64,000 nucleotides of DNA from Ectopseudomonas composti (GCF_900115475.1 NZ_FOWP01000010.1:62001-126000), one strand, 5' to 3'; positions 25,617 to 34,938 are shown, numbered from the stretch's first letter. Numbers and translations are program-made. The notes: generated by a model from the letters alone, not told the origin.

Positions 25617-28409
25617 TCAGATGACCTCCTTGCACGACTCGTCCTGACTGACATGGCCGAGGTTGGAAAGAATCAGCAAGGTGGCGCCGACGACGGCCAG
25701 GTACACCCCGAGATCGAAGAGGATGGCGGTGGCCAGTTCGATTTCACCGATCAGCGGGATATGGAAATGACCGAACGCCGACGTCAGGAACGGCGAGCCG
25801 AAGGCCCAGCTGCCCAGACCGGTCAAACCGGCGATCAGCACACCCCAACCGGCGGTGGCGTGATAGCTGAACTTGAGGCGTTCCTGAGTCCAGGTCACGC
25901 CGTGGGAGATGTACTGCAGAATCAGCGCCACCGAGGTGATCAGGCCGGCAATGAAGCCGCCACCCGGCAGATTGTGGCCACGCAGGAAAATGAACGCCGA
26001 AATCAGCAGCGCCATCGGCAACATGGCACGCGCCAGGTTGTCGAGGATCATCGGGTGCGCATCGGTGGACCACGGGCGACCATTCTTGTCGTGGGTCGGA
26101 TGCGGCAGGTGCAGGCCATGCAGCAGCGCGTAGATGCCGATGCCAGCGATTGCCAGCACGGTGATCTCGCCCAGGGTATCGAAACCGCGGAAGTCCACCA
26201 GGATCACGTTGACCACGTTGGTACCGCCGCCCCCGGAGACGCTGTTCTCGAGAAAGTACGAGGAGATGCTCTCGTAGGGACGCGTCAGCACGGCGTAGGT
26301 CAGCATGGAGACCATGGTGCCGCTGCCCAGCGCCAGGACCATATCTCGCAGGCCGCGCAGGCTGCTGGACTCTGCCGGTGTACGATCGGTCATGAAATAC
26401 AGCGTGAGCATCAGCAGGATAATGGTCACCACTTCGACCGACAGCTGAGTCAGCGCCAGGTCCGGAGCGGAGAAACGGGCGAAGGCCAGCGCCACCATCA
26501 GGCCGGCGCCGCTGAGGATCATCAACGCGACCAGGCGACGGCGATGGAAGACCACGGTCAGCACCGCTGTCACCATCAGAATCAGCATGCCAACCGTTGT
26601 CAGCGGATCGATCGGCGTCATCTCCACGCTACCGGTCAACTGCTCGAGAGGCGACAGCGCGATCACCACCAGGGTCAGAGCACTGCCGAGCATCCAGGCC
26701 AGGTAGCGCTGCAGCGAACCGCACTCCAGAAACGCGGTGATGCGTACGGACAGACGCGTCGTGTAGCGCACCACCTGGTCGAAGGCGTCCTTGGCATCGA
26801 GGTTGGGCAAACCTTCATACCAGCGGAACAGCGGCTTGCGACAGGCGTAGACGATGATCCCACCAAACAGAGCGACGAAACTCATCAGTAGCGGTAGGTT
26901 GAGTCCGTGCCACACCGCCAGACTGTACTCGGGCAGCTCACCGCCGAGGGTCGAAGACGCGGCGGCAGCCAGTAGTGGTGCCACCGTGTAGGCTGGAACC
27001 ACGCCCACCAGCAGGCAGAGGAATACCAGCACCTCGACCGGCACCTTCATGTAGCGCGGCGGCTCATGCGGCGGGTACTTGGGCAAATCGATCGGCTCGC
27101 CGTTGAAGAACACGTCGTGGATGAAGCGCAGCGAATAGGCCACCGAGAACACCCCGGCCAGGGTCGCAGCGGCAGGAATCACCCAGTTGAAACCGCCCAG
27201 CAGGTGCTGGTGCAAGGTTTCTGTGAAGAACATTTCCTTGCTCAGGAAGCCGTTGAGCAGCGGTACACCGGCCATGGCCGAAGCCGCGACCATTGCCAAC
27301 ACTGCCGTATGCGGCATGTACTTCCACAAACCGTTTATTCGTCGCATGTCGCGGCTGCCGGTTTCGTGGTCGATGATGCCGGCCGCCATGAACAGCGAGG
27401 CCTTGAAGGTCGCATGGTTGATGATGTGGAACACCGCTGCGACCGCGGCCAGTTGGGTATCCAGGCCGAACAGCAGGGTGATCAGGCCCAGGTGACTGAT
27501 GGTCGAATAGGCCAGCAGCCCCTTGAGGTCGTGCTGGAACAGCGCCATGCACGCCCCCACCAGCAGCGTGGTCAGGCCGGTCAGGCTGACCATGTAGAAC
27601 CACCACTCGGAACCAGCCAGCGCCGGGTACAGACGCGCCAGCAGGAATACCCCGGCCTTGACCATGGTCGCCGAGTGCAGATAGGCCGATACCGGGGTCG
27701 GCGCGGCCATGGCGTGCGGCAGCCAGAAATGGAACGGGAACTGCGCCGACTTGGTGAACACGCCCAGCAGCACCAGCACCAGCGCCACTGGATACAGCTC
27801 ATGCGCGCGGATCGCGTAGCCAGCGGCCAGTACCTGAGACAGCTCGAAGCTACCGGCGATGTGGCCGATCAGCAGGATACCGGCGAGCAGCGCCAGACCA
27901 CCGCCGCCAGTGATCGCCAGCGCCATGCGCGCGCCCTTGCGAGCATCGGAGCGCGAGCCCCAGAAACCGATGAGCAGGAACGACGAGAGACTGGTCAGCT
28001 CCCAGAACATCAGCATCAGCAGCAGATTTTCCGACAGCACCACGCCGAGCATGGCGCCCATGAACAGCAGCAGGAAGGCGAAGAAACGCCCCATTGGCTC
28101 GGTTTTGGCCAGGTAATAACGAGCGTAGAGAATCACCAGCAAGCCGATGCCGAGAATCAGCAGGGCGAACAGGAAGCCCAGACCATCGAGGCGTAGACTG
28201 AGATTCAGGCCCAGATGCGGCAGCCACTCCAGTTTGACTCGCAGCACCTCACCCGCGAACACCGCTGATTGATGATTGAACAGCAGCACCAGCGCCAAGA
28301 TGGGCGCTATAGCCGCAGCAGCGGCGCAGGCAGAGCGTCCGAGCCGGTCGGCCAGCACCGGCAGAAACAACCCAAGAAATGGCAAGGCGACAATCAGCGC
28401 AAGCGCCAT
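25617..28409 (-). CDS. mrpA: Mrp/Pha antiporter fused subunit A-B (operon 1)
   Basis: A 930-residue, about 20-helix membrane protein. The N-terminal two thirds resemble NuoL: FWELTSLSSFLLIGFWGSR, FTKSAQFPFHFWLPHAMAAPTPVSAYLHSATMVKAGVFLLAR and the HIINHATFKASLFMAAG helix. The C-terminal third (~residues 780-930) is the MrpB domain (LRGHNLPGGGFIAGLITS), fused as in the Sinorhizobium PhaA type. It is the main ion path of the antiporter. The ATG at 28409 is preceded by AAGGGG; a TTG six bases upstream is less likely. First gene of the six-gene operon. Confidence 0.95.
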   Translation of the reverse strand: MALALIVALPFLGLFLPVLADRLGRSACAAAAAIAPILALVLLFNHQSAVFAGEVLRVKLEWLPHLGLNLSLRLDGLGFLFALLILGIGLLVILYARYYLAKTEPMGRFFAFLLLFMGAMLGVVLSENLLLMLMFWELTSLSSFLLIGFWGSRSDARKGARMALAITGGGGLALLAGILLIGHIAGSFELSQVLAAGYAIRAHELYPVALVLVLLGVFTKSAQFPFHFWLPHAMAAPTPVSAYLHSATMVKAGVFLLARLYPALAGSEWWFYMVSLTGLTTLLVGACMALFQHDLKGLLAYSTISHLGLITLLFGLDTQLAAVAAVFHIINHATFKASLFMAAGIIDHETGSRDMRRINGLWKYMPHTAVLAMVAASAMAGVPLLNGFLSKEMFFTETLHQHLLGGFNWVIPAAATLAGVFSVAYSLRFIHDVFFNGEPIDLPKYPPHEPPRYMKVPVEVLVFLCLLVGVVPAYTVAPLLAAAASSTLGGELPEYSLAVWHGLNLPLLMSFVALFGGIIVYACRKPLFRWYEGLPNLDAKDAFDQVVRYTTRLSVRITAFLECGSLQRYLAWMLGSALTLVVIALSPLEQLTGSVEMTPIDPLTTVGMLILMVTAVLTVVFHRRRLVALMILSGAGLMVALAFARFSAPDLALTQLSVEVVTIILLMLTLYFMTDRTPAESSSLRGLRDMVLALGSGTMVSMLTYAVLTRPYESISSYFLENSVSGGGGTNVVNVILVDFRGFDTLGEITVLAIAGIGIYALLHGLHLPHPTHDKNGRPWSTDAHPMILDNLARAMLPMALLISAFIFLRGHNLPGGGFIAGLITSVALILQYISHGVTWTQERLKFSYHATAGWGVLIAGLTGLGSWAFGSPFLTSAFGHFHIPLIGEIELATAILFDLGVYLAVVGATLLILSNLGHVSQDESCKEVI

Positions 28410-28660
28410 CGGCAAAACCCCTTATGCAGGCACGTCGGGCTTGCAGACCCAACGACGAGAATTGGAGTCGCAACTCCCTGACGGTGATATTCCATGCACC
28501 ACAACGGATCAGCTAAGTCGTTGTCGGCACAAGCATAACGGCCGATTATCCATAACTATCAACGCAACGTCATGCATTGAACTAGCGTAAAACACACTTG
28601 GTAACATGCGAACAGCCCGGAGTGCCTCCGGCAACCGTCCATCACTATAGCGATGGCCAC
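28410..28660. other. Leader/promoter region of Mrp operon 1
   Basis: About 250 bases upstream of mrpA and downstream of the terminator at 28661-28692, A/T-rich around 28535-28600. It must contain the operon-1 promoter, because a strong terminator separates it from the preceding gene. No confident -35/-10 pair, operator or riboswitch could be fixed by eye. Confidence 0.4.
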
Positions 28661-28692
28661 AAAAAAGCCGGAGCAACCCAAGCTGCTCCGGC
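28661..28692 (-). terminator. Rho-independent terminator of the glycine-zipper lipoprotein gene
   Basis: On the minus strand a GCCGGAGC / GCTCCGGC stem is followed by six T (seen as AAAAAA at 28661-28666 on the plus strand). It insulates the lipoprotein gene from Mrp operon 1. Confidence 0.85.
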
Positions 28693-28705
28693 CTGCTTGC
28701 ATCGA

Positions 28706-29167
28706 TCAGTGAGTAACGCGGCTGGTACCGTTGACGGTCATGATGCGCACGCGCTCACCGACGCGGAATACCTGATTCGGCTCGACTTCCTGCACGTAGG
28801 CACGCATGGTGCCATCGTCTTCGCGTACGGTGATTTCCACGCCCTGGGTACGGGTCAGGCCTTCTTCAGCGGCGGCGCCGAGCAGACCACCGGCGACGGC
28901 GCCGACTACCGCCAGAACCGCGCTACCACGGCCGCCACCGAGACCACTGCCACCGATACCGCCGACCACAGCACCGGCACCGGCACCGATTGGCGTCTTG
29001 GTACCTTCGATCTTCACTGGACGCAGTGACTCGATGGTACCCATGCGCACCGTTTGCACCGCTCGGGCCTCGTCGCGGCTGTAGGTGTCGCCGGTCAGGC
29101 TGGACTGGCAACCGCCAAGGGCCAGTAATGCGGCCAGCGAGGTGATGAGCAGAGTGGGTTTACGCAT
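28706..29167 (-). CDS. Glycine-zipper outer-membrane lipoprotein (SlyB/Pcp-like)
   Basis: A 153-residue lipoprotein: lipobox LALGGC (Cys20), then a glycine-zipper segment (about 59-97, GAGAGAVVGGIGGSGLGGGRG and AVAGGLLGAAAEE) and a small beta domain ending VFRVGERVRIMTVNGTSRVTH. This is the SlyB/Pcp pattern of envelope-stabilising lipoproteins. The ATG at 29167 follows a good GGAGG site; the longer frame upstream lacks a signal sequence. Probably monocistronic with its own terminator. Confidence 0.85.
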   Translation of the reverse strand: MRKPTLLITSLAALLALGGCQSSLTGDTYSRDEARAVQTVRMGTIESLRPVKIEGTKTPIGAGAGAVVGGIGGSGLGGGRGSAVLAVVGAVAGGLLGAAAEEGLTRTQGVEITVREDDGTMRAYVQEVEPNQVFRVGERVRIMTVNGTSRVTH

Positions 29168-29280
29168 AGCAATTCCTCCAGAGGTATCTCGATCCATTAG
29201 ACGCCGGGGACGAGCAACTGTCACGACCGAGTCTGAACAATAATAGTTTCAGACAGACCGAGTTCAGCTAGGTTCGTCCA

Positions 29281-30414
29281 TCAGGCCCGCGCGAGGCGCC
29301 AGAGTCGAGCGATATCCGTGGTACGTGCCTGCAGCTCGCCCGCTGCGCCAGCCATGGCCTGCTCCAGCGACAGCGGCCCGGGGGCCAGGCTGAATGCAGC
29401 CTCGATACCGGCCTCGTACAGCGCCTGATAGTTGTCGCCCAGACTACCGGATAACGCGATGACCGGCACCCCGGCGGCGCGCGCAACGCGCGCCACACCG
29501 ACCGGCGTTTTGCCATGCAGGGTCTGGGCATCCATGCGCCCTTCCCCGGTGATGACCAGGTCGGCGCCTTCGACGGCGGCAGCAAGGCCGGAGAGCTCGG
29601 CCACCAACTCGATACCTGGGCGGAAGCTCGCCTTGAGGAAGGCGCGAGCGGCGAAGCCAAGGCCGCCAGCGGCGCCAGCGCCCGGAAACTCGGCATGATC
29701 CTCGCCCAGTGTCGCCGCAACGATACGAGCGAAGCGACCGAGGGCCGTGTCGAGCTGCGCGACATGCTCAGGCGTCGCGCCCTTCTGCGGACCGAACACA
29801 GCGGAGGCGCCGCGCGGCCCACACAAGGGGTTGTCGACGTCAGCAGCCACCTCGACCTGCACGTTGAGCAGGCGCGCATCGAGATCACCCAGATCGAGCT
29901 GATCGAGATCGGCAAGAGCGGCGCCCCCCGGCGCCAGCTCACACCCTTGAGTGTCGAGAAAACGTATCCCCAACGCCTGCAGCAGGCCCATGCCAGCGTC
30001 GTTGGTGGCACTGCCGCCCAACCCAAGGATGATACGTGTAGCACCGGCGTCCAGCGCCTCGCGGATCAGCTCGCCCGTGCCGAAGCTGCTGGCCAGGCGC
30101 GCATCACGCTGCTCATGCGGGACCCAGTGCAGGCCGCTGGCAGCCGCCATCTCGATCACTGCAGTGCCCTGCCCCAACCAGCCCCAATGCGCCTTGACCG
30201 GCTCACCCATAGGGCCACACACCTCACACTCGCGGCGCTCGCCGCCGACGGCAGCCAGTAGCGCATCGACCGTACCCTCGCCGCCATCGGCCATTGGCCG
30301 CAGCAGGCACTCGGCCTCGGGAAACACCTGCTGCCAACCGCGTGCGATGGCAGCGGCCACATCGGGCGCGCTAAGGCTCTCCTTGAAGGAGTCGGGAGCG
30401 ATGACGATTTTCAT
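29281..30414 (-). CDS. glxK: Glycerate kinase
   Basis: A 377-residue class I glycerate kinase (GarK/GlxK type). It starts MKIVIAPDSFKESLSAPDVA and has RPMADGGEGTVDAL, ILGLGGSATNDAGMGLLQALG and DLVITGEGRMDAQTLHGKTPVGVA, all family signatures. It phosphorylates D-glycerate to a phosphoglycerate (2-phosphoglycerate for this family) for entry into lower glycolysis. It lies downstream of a GntP-type permease and the CdaR regulator on the same strand, together a glycerate-use module. A hairpin and a MITE-like repeat separate it from the permease gene. Confidence 0.93.
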   Translation of the reverse strand: MKIVIAPDSFKESLSAPDVAAAIARGWQQVFPEAECLLRPMADGGEGTVDALLAAVGGERRECEVCGPMGEPVKAHWGWLGQGTAVIEMAAASGLHWVPHEQRDARLASSFGTGELIREALDAGATRIILGLGGSATNDAGMGLLQALGIRFLDTQGCELAPGGAALADLDQLDLGDLDARLLNVQVEVAADVDNPLCGPRGASAVFGPQKGATPEHVAQLDTALGRFARIVAATLGEDHAEFPGAGAAGGLGFAARAFLKASFRPGIELVAELSGLAAAVEGADLVITGEGRMDAQTLHGKTPVGVARVARAAGVPVIALSGSLGDNYQALYEAGIEAAFSLAPGPLSLEQAMAGAAGELQARTTDIARLWRLARA

Positions 30415-30434
30415 GATAGGAACCTCGAAAGGAG

Positions 30435-30458
30435 GCAGGCGACCTTCTGGTCGCCTGC
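30435..30458. other. Perfect 10-bp hairpin upstream of glxK
   Basis: GCAGGCGACC pairs perfectly with GGTCGCCTGC around TTCT. It lies 21 bases before the glxK start on the minus-strand transcript. It has no T-run, so it may be an RNA processing or pause site between gntP and glxK rather than a terminator. Confidence 0.5.
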
Positions 30459-30460
30459 GG

Positions 30461-30635
30461 TTACAGACCGTTGAAAAACGTAGGCGAGGCAGTCAGTGCA
30501 ATACCGATGGCGGCCCCGCAAAAACAGGCGAAAAACGGTCGGAGTCGCGCTCGACTTTACGAGCGGTAAATGAGCATTTTGAGCCTGTTTTTAACGTAGC
30601 AATGGCAACGCAGGTAGTTTTTGAACGGTCTGTTA
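30461..30635. repeat. MITE-like element with terminal and nested inverted repeats
   Basis: A 175-base intergenic element bounded by near-perfect inverted ends: TTACAGACCGTTGAAAAAC on the left and the complement of TTAACAGACCGTTCAAAAAC on the right. Inside lies a second pair, AAAAACAGGC (30520-30529) and GCCTGTTTTT (30583-30592). There is no open frame of useful size. It sits between the gntP stop and glxK and ends eight bases from the gntP stop codon. The structure matches a non-autonomous transposable element or a repeated structured-RNA element of Pseudomonas. Confidence 0.65.
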
Positions 30636-30643
30636 AAGCGGGA

Positions 30644-32011
30644 TTACAGCAAAACCAGGCTCAGCAGCCACACAGCGGCCATACCGGCAATACCCTGGAT
30701 CAGGGTCGCCATGGTCTGGGCACGGTAAGCGGTCGCCACCTTCATGCGGCTGAACTGGGTCACCACCCAGAAGAAGCTGTCGTTGGCGTGGGAAACGGTC
30801 ATGGCGCCTGCACCAATGGCCATGACCGTCAGCACGCGGCCCATCTCGCTATCGAGCCCCAGGTTGCCGAGCAGCGGCGCGACCATCGCCGAGGTAGTGA
30901 CCAGCGCGACGGTGGAAGACCCCTGAGCACTCTTCAGCGCAGCAGCTACCAGGAACGGCATGAACAAGCCGATGCCCAGGGCAGACAGGGTGTCACCCAG
31001 ATAACCAGTCAGTGCGGTGGCCTTGAGGATGGCCCCGAAGGCACCACCGGCACCGGTGATCAGCAGGATCGGCGCCGCCTCTTTCAGGCCATGAGCCACG
31101 TGATCATGGAACTGCTGACGCTTGCCCTCGCCCTTGAGCAGCGAGCACGCCAGCACCAGGCCGACCAGCAGCGCGGCAACCGGCTGACCGAGGAAACTCA
31201 GCACATCGAAGAAAACACCAGTACCGAAAGGTTTACTCGGGAAAGCCGCGACCGAACCGAGGCAGATCAGGATGATCGGCACGAAGATCGGCGAGAACGC
31301 CTGCCAGGCGCTGGGCAGCTTGCCGTAGCGAGCACGCAGCGCATCGAAGTCGACGTTGTCGGCCAGCAGTTCGCTCGGCGCCTCTTCCAGCAGTTCGTGA
31401 TCGTTCTGTTTGAGGAAACAGTTGGCCCACAGCATGCCGGCAAACGCGGTGACAGCTGCGACCAGCAGACCGACCAGGATTACCAGGCCCAGCGAAGTCT
31501 CCAGTCCCAGGTTACCTGCAGCGGCAATCGGCCCTGGAGTCGGAGGAACGAAGGTGTGGGTGGCGTACAGGCCAGTCGCCAAGGCAACGCTCATGGCCAC
31601 CACGGACACCTTCATGCGCGCAGCCAGGGCATTTTTCAGCGAGTTGAGAATTACGTAGCCGGAGTCGCAGAACACCGGAATCGATACCAGATAGCCGATG
31701 ATCGACATGGTCAGCGTGGGGAAACGCTGTCCCAGCAGACGAATGACCGTTTCAGCCATGGTGATGGCAGCGCCACTGCGCTCGAGGATCACCCCGATGA
31801 TGGTGCCGAGAACGATGACGATGCCGATGTAACCGAGAATGCCGCCGAAGCCGGCAGTCATGGTCTTGATGATTTCGCCGCTGGGCAGCTGGTAGACGAA
31901 GCCAGCAATCAGCGCAGCGGCCAGCAATGCCAGGAAGGGGTGCAATTTCAAACGGGTAGTGGACAGCACGATGAATGCAATCAGTGCCACCAGGATCAGG
32001 ACCAGGCCCAT
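30644..32011 (-). CDS. GntP-family permease (probable glycerate/gluconate transporter)
   Basis: A 455-residue permease with about 12-14 helices. The GntP hallmarks are FGGILGYIGIVIVLGTIIGVILERSGAA, FCDSGYVILNSLKNALAARM and ATGLYATHTFVPPTPGPIAAAGNLG. The ATG at 32011 has GAGGAG at a good distance; an ATG at 32026 overlaps this ribosome site and is rejected. Position between cdaR and glxK suggests glycerate, although GntP members also carry gluconate or other sugar acids. Confidence 0.88.
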   Translation of the reverse strand: MGLVLILVALIAFIVLSTTRLKLHPFLALLAAALIAGFVYQLPSGEIIKTMTAGFGGILGYIGIVIVLGTIIGVILERSGAAITMAETVIRLLGQRFPTLTMSIIGYLVSIPVFCDSGYVILNSLKNALAARMKVSVVAMSVALATGLYATHTFVPPTPGPIAAAGNLGLETSLGLVILVGLLVAAVTAFAGMLWANCFLKQNDHELLEEAPSELLADNVDFDALRARYGKLPSAWQAFSPIFVPIILICLGSVAAFPSKPFGTGVFFDVLSFLGQPVAALLVGLVLACSLLKGEGKRQQFHDHVAHGLKEAAPILLITGAGGAFGAILKATALTGYLGDTLSALGIGLFMPFLVAAALKSAQGSSTVALVTTSAMVAPLLGNLGLDSEMGRVLTVMAIGAGAMTVSHANDSFFWVVTQFSRMKVATAYRAQTMATLIQGIAGMAAVWLLSLVLL

Positions 32012-32196
32012 GACCAGTCTCCTCATTGTTGTTATGGCGGGCGCGTGGCCCGGATTGGAATGCCGACAGGCGCCACATTGTGGCTCAGCCCGTCGCGCCT
32101 AGCCCTGTGCACCAGCACCAAAATAACCAGCACCAAGCAAAGCAGCCTGTGCAGCCGCACAAAGCCTTATTTCCACCTGGTTCAGCCTGACAAGCC

Positions 32197-33324
32197 TCAC
32201 CGAGTACTCGACGGCACGACCTCGGGCTCGAGCAGGCCCAGGCCCAAGGATAGCTGCAGACGCTGATCCAGCCGATTGAGGTCCAGGCCACTGAGTTCGG
32301 CTATGCGTTCCAGACGGTAGCGCAGGGTATTGCGATGAATGCCCAACGCCTGGGCACAGGTCTGTACCTGGCCGTCGTGGGCGCACCAGGCCTCCAGGGT
32401 CGCACGCAGCGTGCCTTGCGGGTCCTGCGCCAGCACCTGGCGCAAGGGTGCCAGCCAGCCCTGCAGCAGCCAGCTATGGCGCTGAGCGTAGAGCAACGTC
32501 GGCAAACGCAACTCATCCAGGCGCAACAGGCGACGCTCGGGAAAGCGTGCCTGGCCATAGGCCTGCAGATCACGCAGGACCAGGCTGGCCTGCCGCAGCT
32601 CGGTCAGATCATGCAGCCGATCACTGAGCGCCAGCGAGCGCACGCCCCACTCGCGCTCGTCGGCCTGCTGCAACCAGGCGCGATCATCGCGCGTGACGCT
32701 GTAGGGCCGGCACCAAAGCAGCTCGTGGCGTCCGAGTGGTGCGATCAGGTGCTCGCTCTTGCCACCCAACGCCGCCAGCAGGCGGGCCTGGCGTGGCAGT
32801 GGGTCGCCCTCAGCGCTCAGTTGCAGCAGACATATCTGGCGCGGCCAGGTGAGCTGCAGACCCAGGCGCTCGGCATCGGCCTCGAGACTGGACAGACGCA
32901 ACTGCGAGTCGAGCAGTTGGCGCAACCAGGCCTCCTGCTGATGCCGCTGCCAATGCCGCTCGGCCTGCAACACGCGGTGCTCGACCAGCATTTCGGCGGC
33001 CATGCGCACCAACTCCGCATAGGGGCGCACGATTTCAGGATCACCGGTGATGCCGAGCACGCCGATCAGGCGCTCGGCATGCAGCAACGGCAGGTTGACG
33101 CCAGGCTTGACCCCACGCAGGCAAGCCGCCGCCTGCGCGTCGATCTCCACGACGCGACGGTTGGCCAGCACCAGTTGCGCGCCTTCATGACGGGTGTGCA
33201 AACGGCTGGGGTCGCCGCTGCCGATGATCATGCCCTGCGCATCCATCACGTTTATGTTGTGCGGCAGAATGGCCATGGCGCGGTCGACGATATGCTGCGC
33301 CAGGGTGGAGTCGAGTTCGAGCAT
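32197..33324 (-). CDS. cdaR: CdaR-like sugar-diacid/glycerate regulator
   Basis: A 375-residue transcription activator. It has an N-terminal diacid-recognition domain (about 1-135, HIVDRAMAILPHNINVMDAQGMIIGSGDPSRLHTRHEGA), a middle GGDEF-like region, and a C-terminal PucR-type helix-turn-helix (LGIHRNTLRYRLERIAELSGLDL, ~337-359). E. coli CdaR activates glucarate, galactarate and glycerate genes. Here it precedes gntP and glxK on the same strand, so glycerate is the likely signal. The 185 bases between it and gntP show no clear terminator. Confidence 0.9.
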   Translation of the reverse strand: MLELDSTLAQHIVDRAMAILPHNINVMDAQGMIIGSGDPSRLHTRHEGAQLVLANRRVVEIDAQAAACLRGVKPGVNLPLLHAERLIGVLGITGDPEIVRPYAELVRMAAEMLVEHRVLQAERHWQRHQQEAWLRQLLDSQLRLSSLEADAERLGLQLTWPRQICLLQLSAEGDPLPRQARLLAALGGKSEHLIAPLGRHELLWCRPYSVTRDDRAWLQQADEREWGVRSLALSDRLHDLTELRQASLVLRDLQAYGQARFPERRLLRLDELRLPTLLYAQRHSWLLQGWLAPLRQVLAQDPQGTLRATLEAWCAHDGQVQTCAQALGIHRNTLRYRLERIAELSGLDLNRLDQRLQLSLGLGLLEPEVVPSSTR

Positions 33325-33427
33325 CGGAAGCGGCCTCGCGGATGAGGCCGCTATTGTAGGCGTGTCAGCGGCGCCTCACGAAGTACCCTTCGCGGCGCCG
33401 ACGAAACCTTCGGGCAACCAGAGAAAC

Positions 33428-33539
33428 GCTGAAAAACCGTCATTCCCGCACCAGGCAATAATCCAGAGCCGGCAAATCACCTGGGCTCCCGCCTTCGTGG
33501 GAGTGACGATAAATGGCTTCTTCAGGACATCCCTGGGAT
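33428..33539. repeat. REP-like intergenic repeat, copy 1
   Basis: A ~110-base element with CGTCATTCCCGC (33438-33449) at one end and CGTGGGAGTGACG (33496-33508) at the other, a long inverted repeat around a central spacer, followed by GGCTTCTTCAGGACATCCCT. A shorter relative is at 55689-55740. Both abut the stop codon of a minus-strand gene. The rest of the 215-base gap upstream of the element (33325-33427) shows no gene. Confidence 0.6.
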
Positions 33540-34067
33540 TTACTCCGCAGCAGGCGCTGCAGCGCTCTCGGCGGCCTTGTCGTCTGCCGGCGCTTTCGCC
33601 TTGGCCTGGTTACGCCGCGCTTCCATGCGATGCCGCCTGGCCTGCTGCTTGGCATGCAATGCCTGAGCCGCCGTCACCGCGCCAACCGGTTGGCCTTGCA
33701 GGTCCAGGCGCGGTGCATTCTCGGTCATCGCCGACCAATAACGCCCGCCCCGGCACCAGGCAGCAATGCCCAGTTTGAGCTGCTCGAGGTTGATACCCAG
33801 CAGCGACAGATGCTGCTCGGCGTCCTTGAGAATGCCCTCCTTCAAGGGCACCTTGGGTGCCGGATTGACCGGGAAAGCCAAGGGGAAGTGCTTCTGCAAC
33901 CTCCAGATCGCCTCGACGGCTGGATCCTGCTCGCGCAGCTTGGCTTTGGGCGCTTGCTTGCGCTTTTGCGGCTTCGCGCTTTCGGTTTTTACCTGCTGTA
34001 CCTGCTCTACCTGCTTTTTCTCGGCCCGCAGGCGGTCACGTAGCTCGGCTAATTGTTCAAAACCCAT
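33540..34067 (-). CDS. proQ: ProQ/FinO-domain RNA-binding protein
   Basis: A 175-residue RNA chaperone. A short N-terminal coiled, basic stretch (LAELRDRLRAEKKQVEQVQQ) precedes the FinO/ProQ domain (about 48-125) with IWRLQKHFPLAFP, PLKEGILKDAEQHLSL and AAWCRGGRYWSAMTE. The C-terminal tail is Lys/Ala-rich and disordered. Family members bind sRNAs and mRNA 3' ends. The gene stands alone between pdxH and cdaR. A REP-like element starts right after its stop. Confidence 0.88.
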   Translation of the reverse strand: MGFEQLAELRDRLRAEKKQVEQVQQVKTESAKPQKRKQAPKAKLREQDPAVEAIWRLQKHFPLAFPVNPAPKVPLKEGILKDAEQHLSLLGINLEQLKLGIAAWCRGGRYWSAMTENAPRLDLQGQPVGAVTAAQALHAKQQARRHRMEARRNQAKAKAPADDKAAESAAAPAAE

Positions 34068-34209
34068 CGTTCGGTTCGCAGCGTCCTGGTTGGTTCGTGG
34101 CGCAAGGTTATCTTATGTGCTCGTTTCGTACAGCCCCATCGGCTGCTGACATGTTCGGTGGCAGGTGATGGACAAGCCGTGAAAACAGTCCCGTCAAGAC
34201 GTTTGCCCA

Positions 34210-34857
34210 TTAAGGCGCCAGACGTTCGCGAAGCCAGGCCTCGCCCTGCAGGCGATAGTTGAGGCGGTCATGCAGACGGCTCGGTCGTCCCTGCCAGAAT
34301 TCGATGCGCTCCGGCAGCAGGCGGTACCCCCCCCAATGCGGCGGGCAATGTGGTGTCTGGTTGAGGAAGCGTTTTTCGGTCTCGGCAAGCAGGCCTTCGA
34401 GCTCGGCGCGATCACGAATCACCTTGCTCTGCGGCGAAGCCCAGGCACCGATACGGCTGCCCAAAGGACGCACCTGGTAGTAACCATCGGATTCGGCAGC
34501 CGTCACGCGCTCGATGCGGCCTTCGATGCGCACCTGACGCTCCAGACTGGGCCAGAAGAAGGTCATCGCGGCAAAGGGACGAGCCGTCATCTGGCGACCC
34601 TTGGCACTGTCGTAGTTGCTGAAGAAGGTGAAGCCTCGCTCATCGAGGCCCTTGAGCAACAGCACACGGCAATGAGGGCGGCCCTGTTCATCGACAGTAG
34701 CCAGGCTCATGGCGTTGGGTTCGACCGGCAGTTGCTCGGTCTTGACCGCGTCATCGAACCACTGACGAAACAGGGCAAAGGGCTCCAGCGGGGCCTGGGC
34801 TTCGCTCAGGCCGTCACGGGTGTAGTCGCGGCGCATATCGGCCAGGGTTTGGGTCAT
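34210..34857 (-). CDS. pdxH: Pyridoxamine/pyridoxine 5'-phosphate oxidase
   Basis: A 215-residue FMN enzyme that oxidises pyridoxamine- or pyridoxine-5'-phosphate to pyridoxal 5'-phosphate. Full family length. Motifs: PNAMSLATVDEQGRPHCRVLLLKG, FFSNYDSAKGRQM, AAMTFFWPSLERQVRIEGRIE (FMN and substrate site), PLGSRIGAWASPQS and the C-terminal WQGRPSRLHDRLNYR. The ATG has GAGGAA 6-7 bases upstream. No operon partner is obvious. Confidence 0.96.
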   Translation of the reverse strand: MTQTLADMRRDYTRDGLSEAQAPLEPFALFRQWFDDAVKTEQLPVEPNAMSLATVDEQGRPHCRVLLLKGLDERGFTFFSNYDSAKGRQMTARPFAAMTFFWPSLERQVRIEGRIERVTAAESDGYYQVRPLGSRIGAWASPQSKVIRDRAELEGLLAETEKRFLNQTPHCPPHWGGYRLLPERIEFWQGRPSRLHDRLNYRLQGEAWLRERLAP

Positions 34858-34938
34858 GGCAATTCCTCAGGGCAGAGCAAGAAACCAATCCGTACGGTTT
34901 CTAGTGCCTGCCCGCGCAGGGTGGAAATGCCCGCAAGC

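Noticed and set aside
22682..26891. Long plus-strand open frames (Gln/His/Arg-rich) across Mrp operon 1
   Set aside because: They lie antisense to well-conserved membrane subunits and have the skewed composition of shadow frames in GC-rich DNA.
29951..32266. 771-codon plus-strand open frame opposite glxK and gntP
   Set aside because: It crosses two conserved minus-strand genes and the MITE, has no ribosome site or domain, and is Gln/Arg/His-rich.
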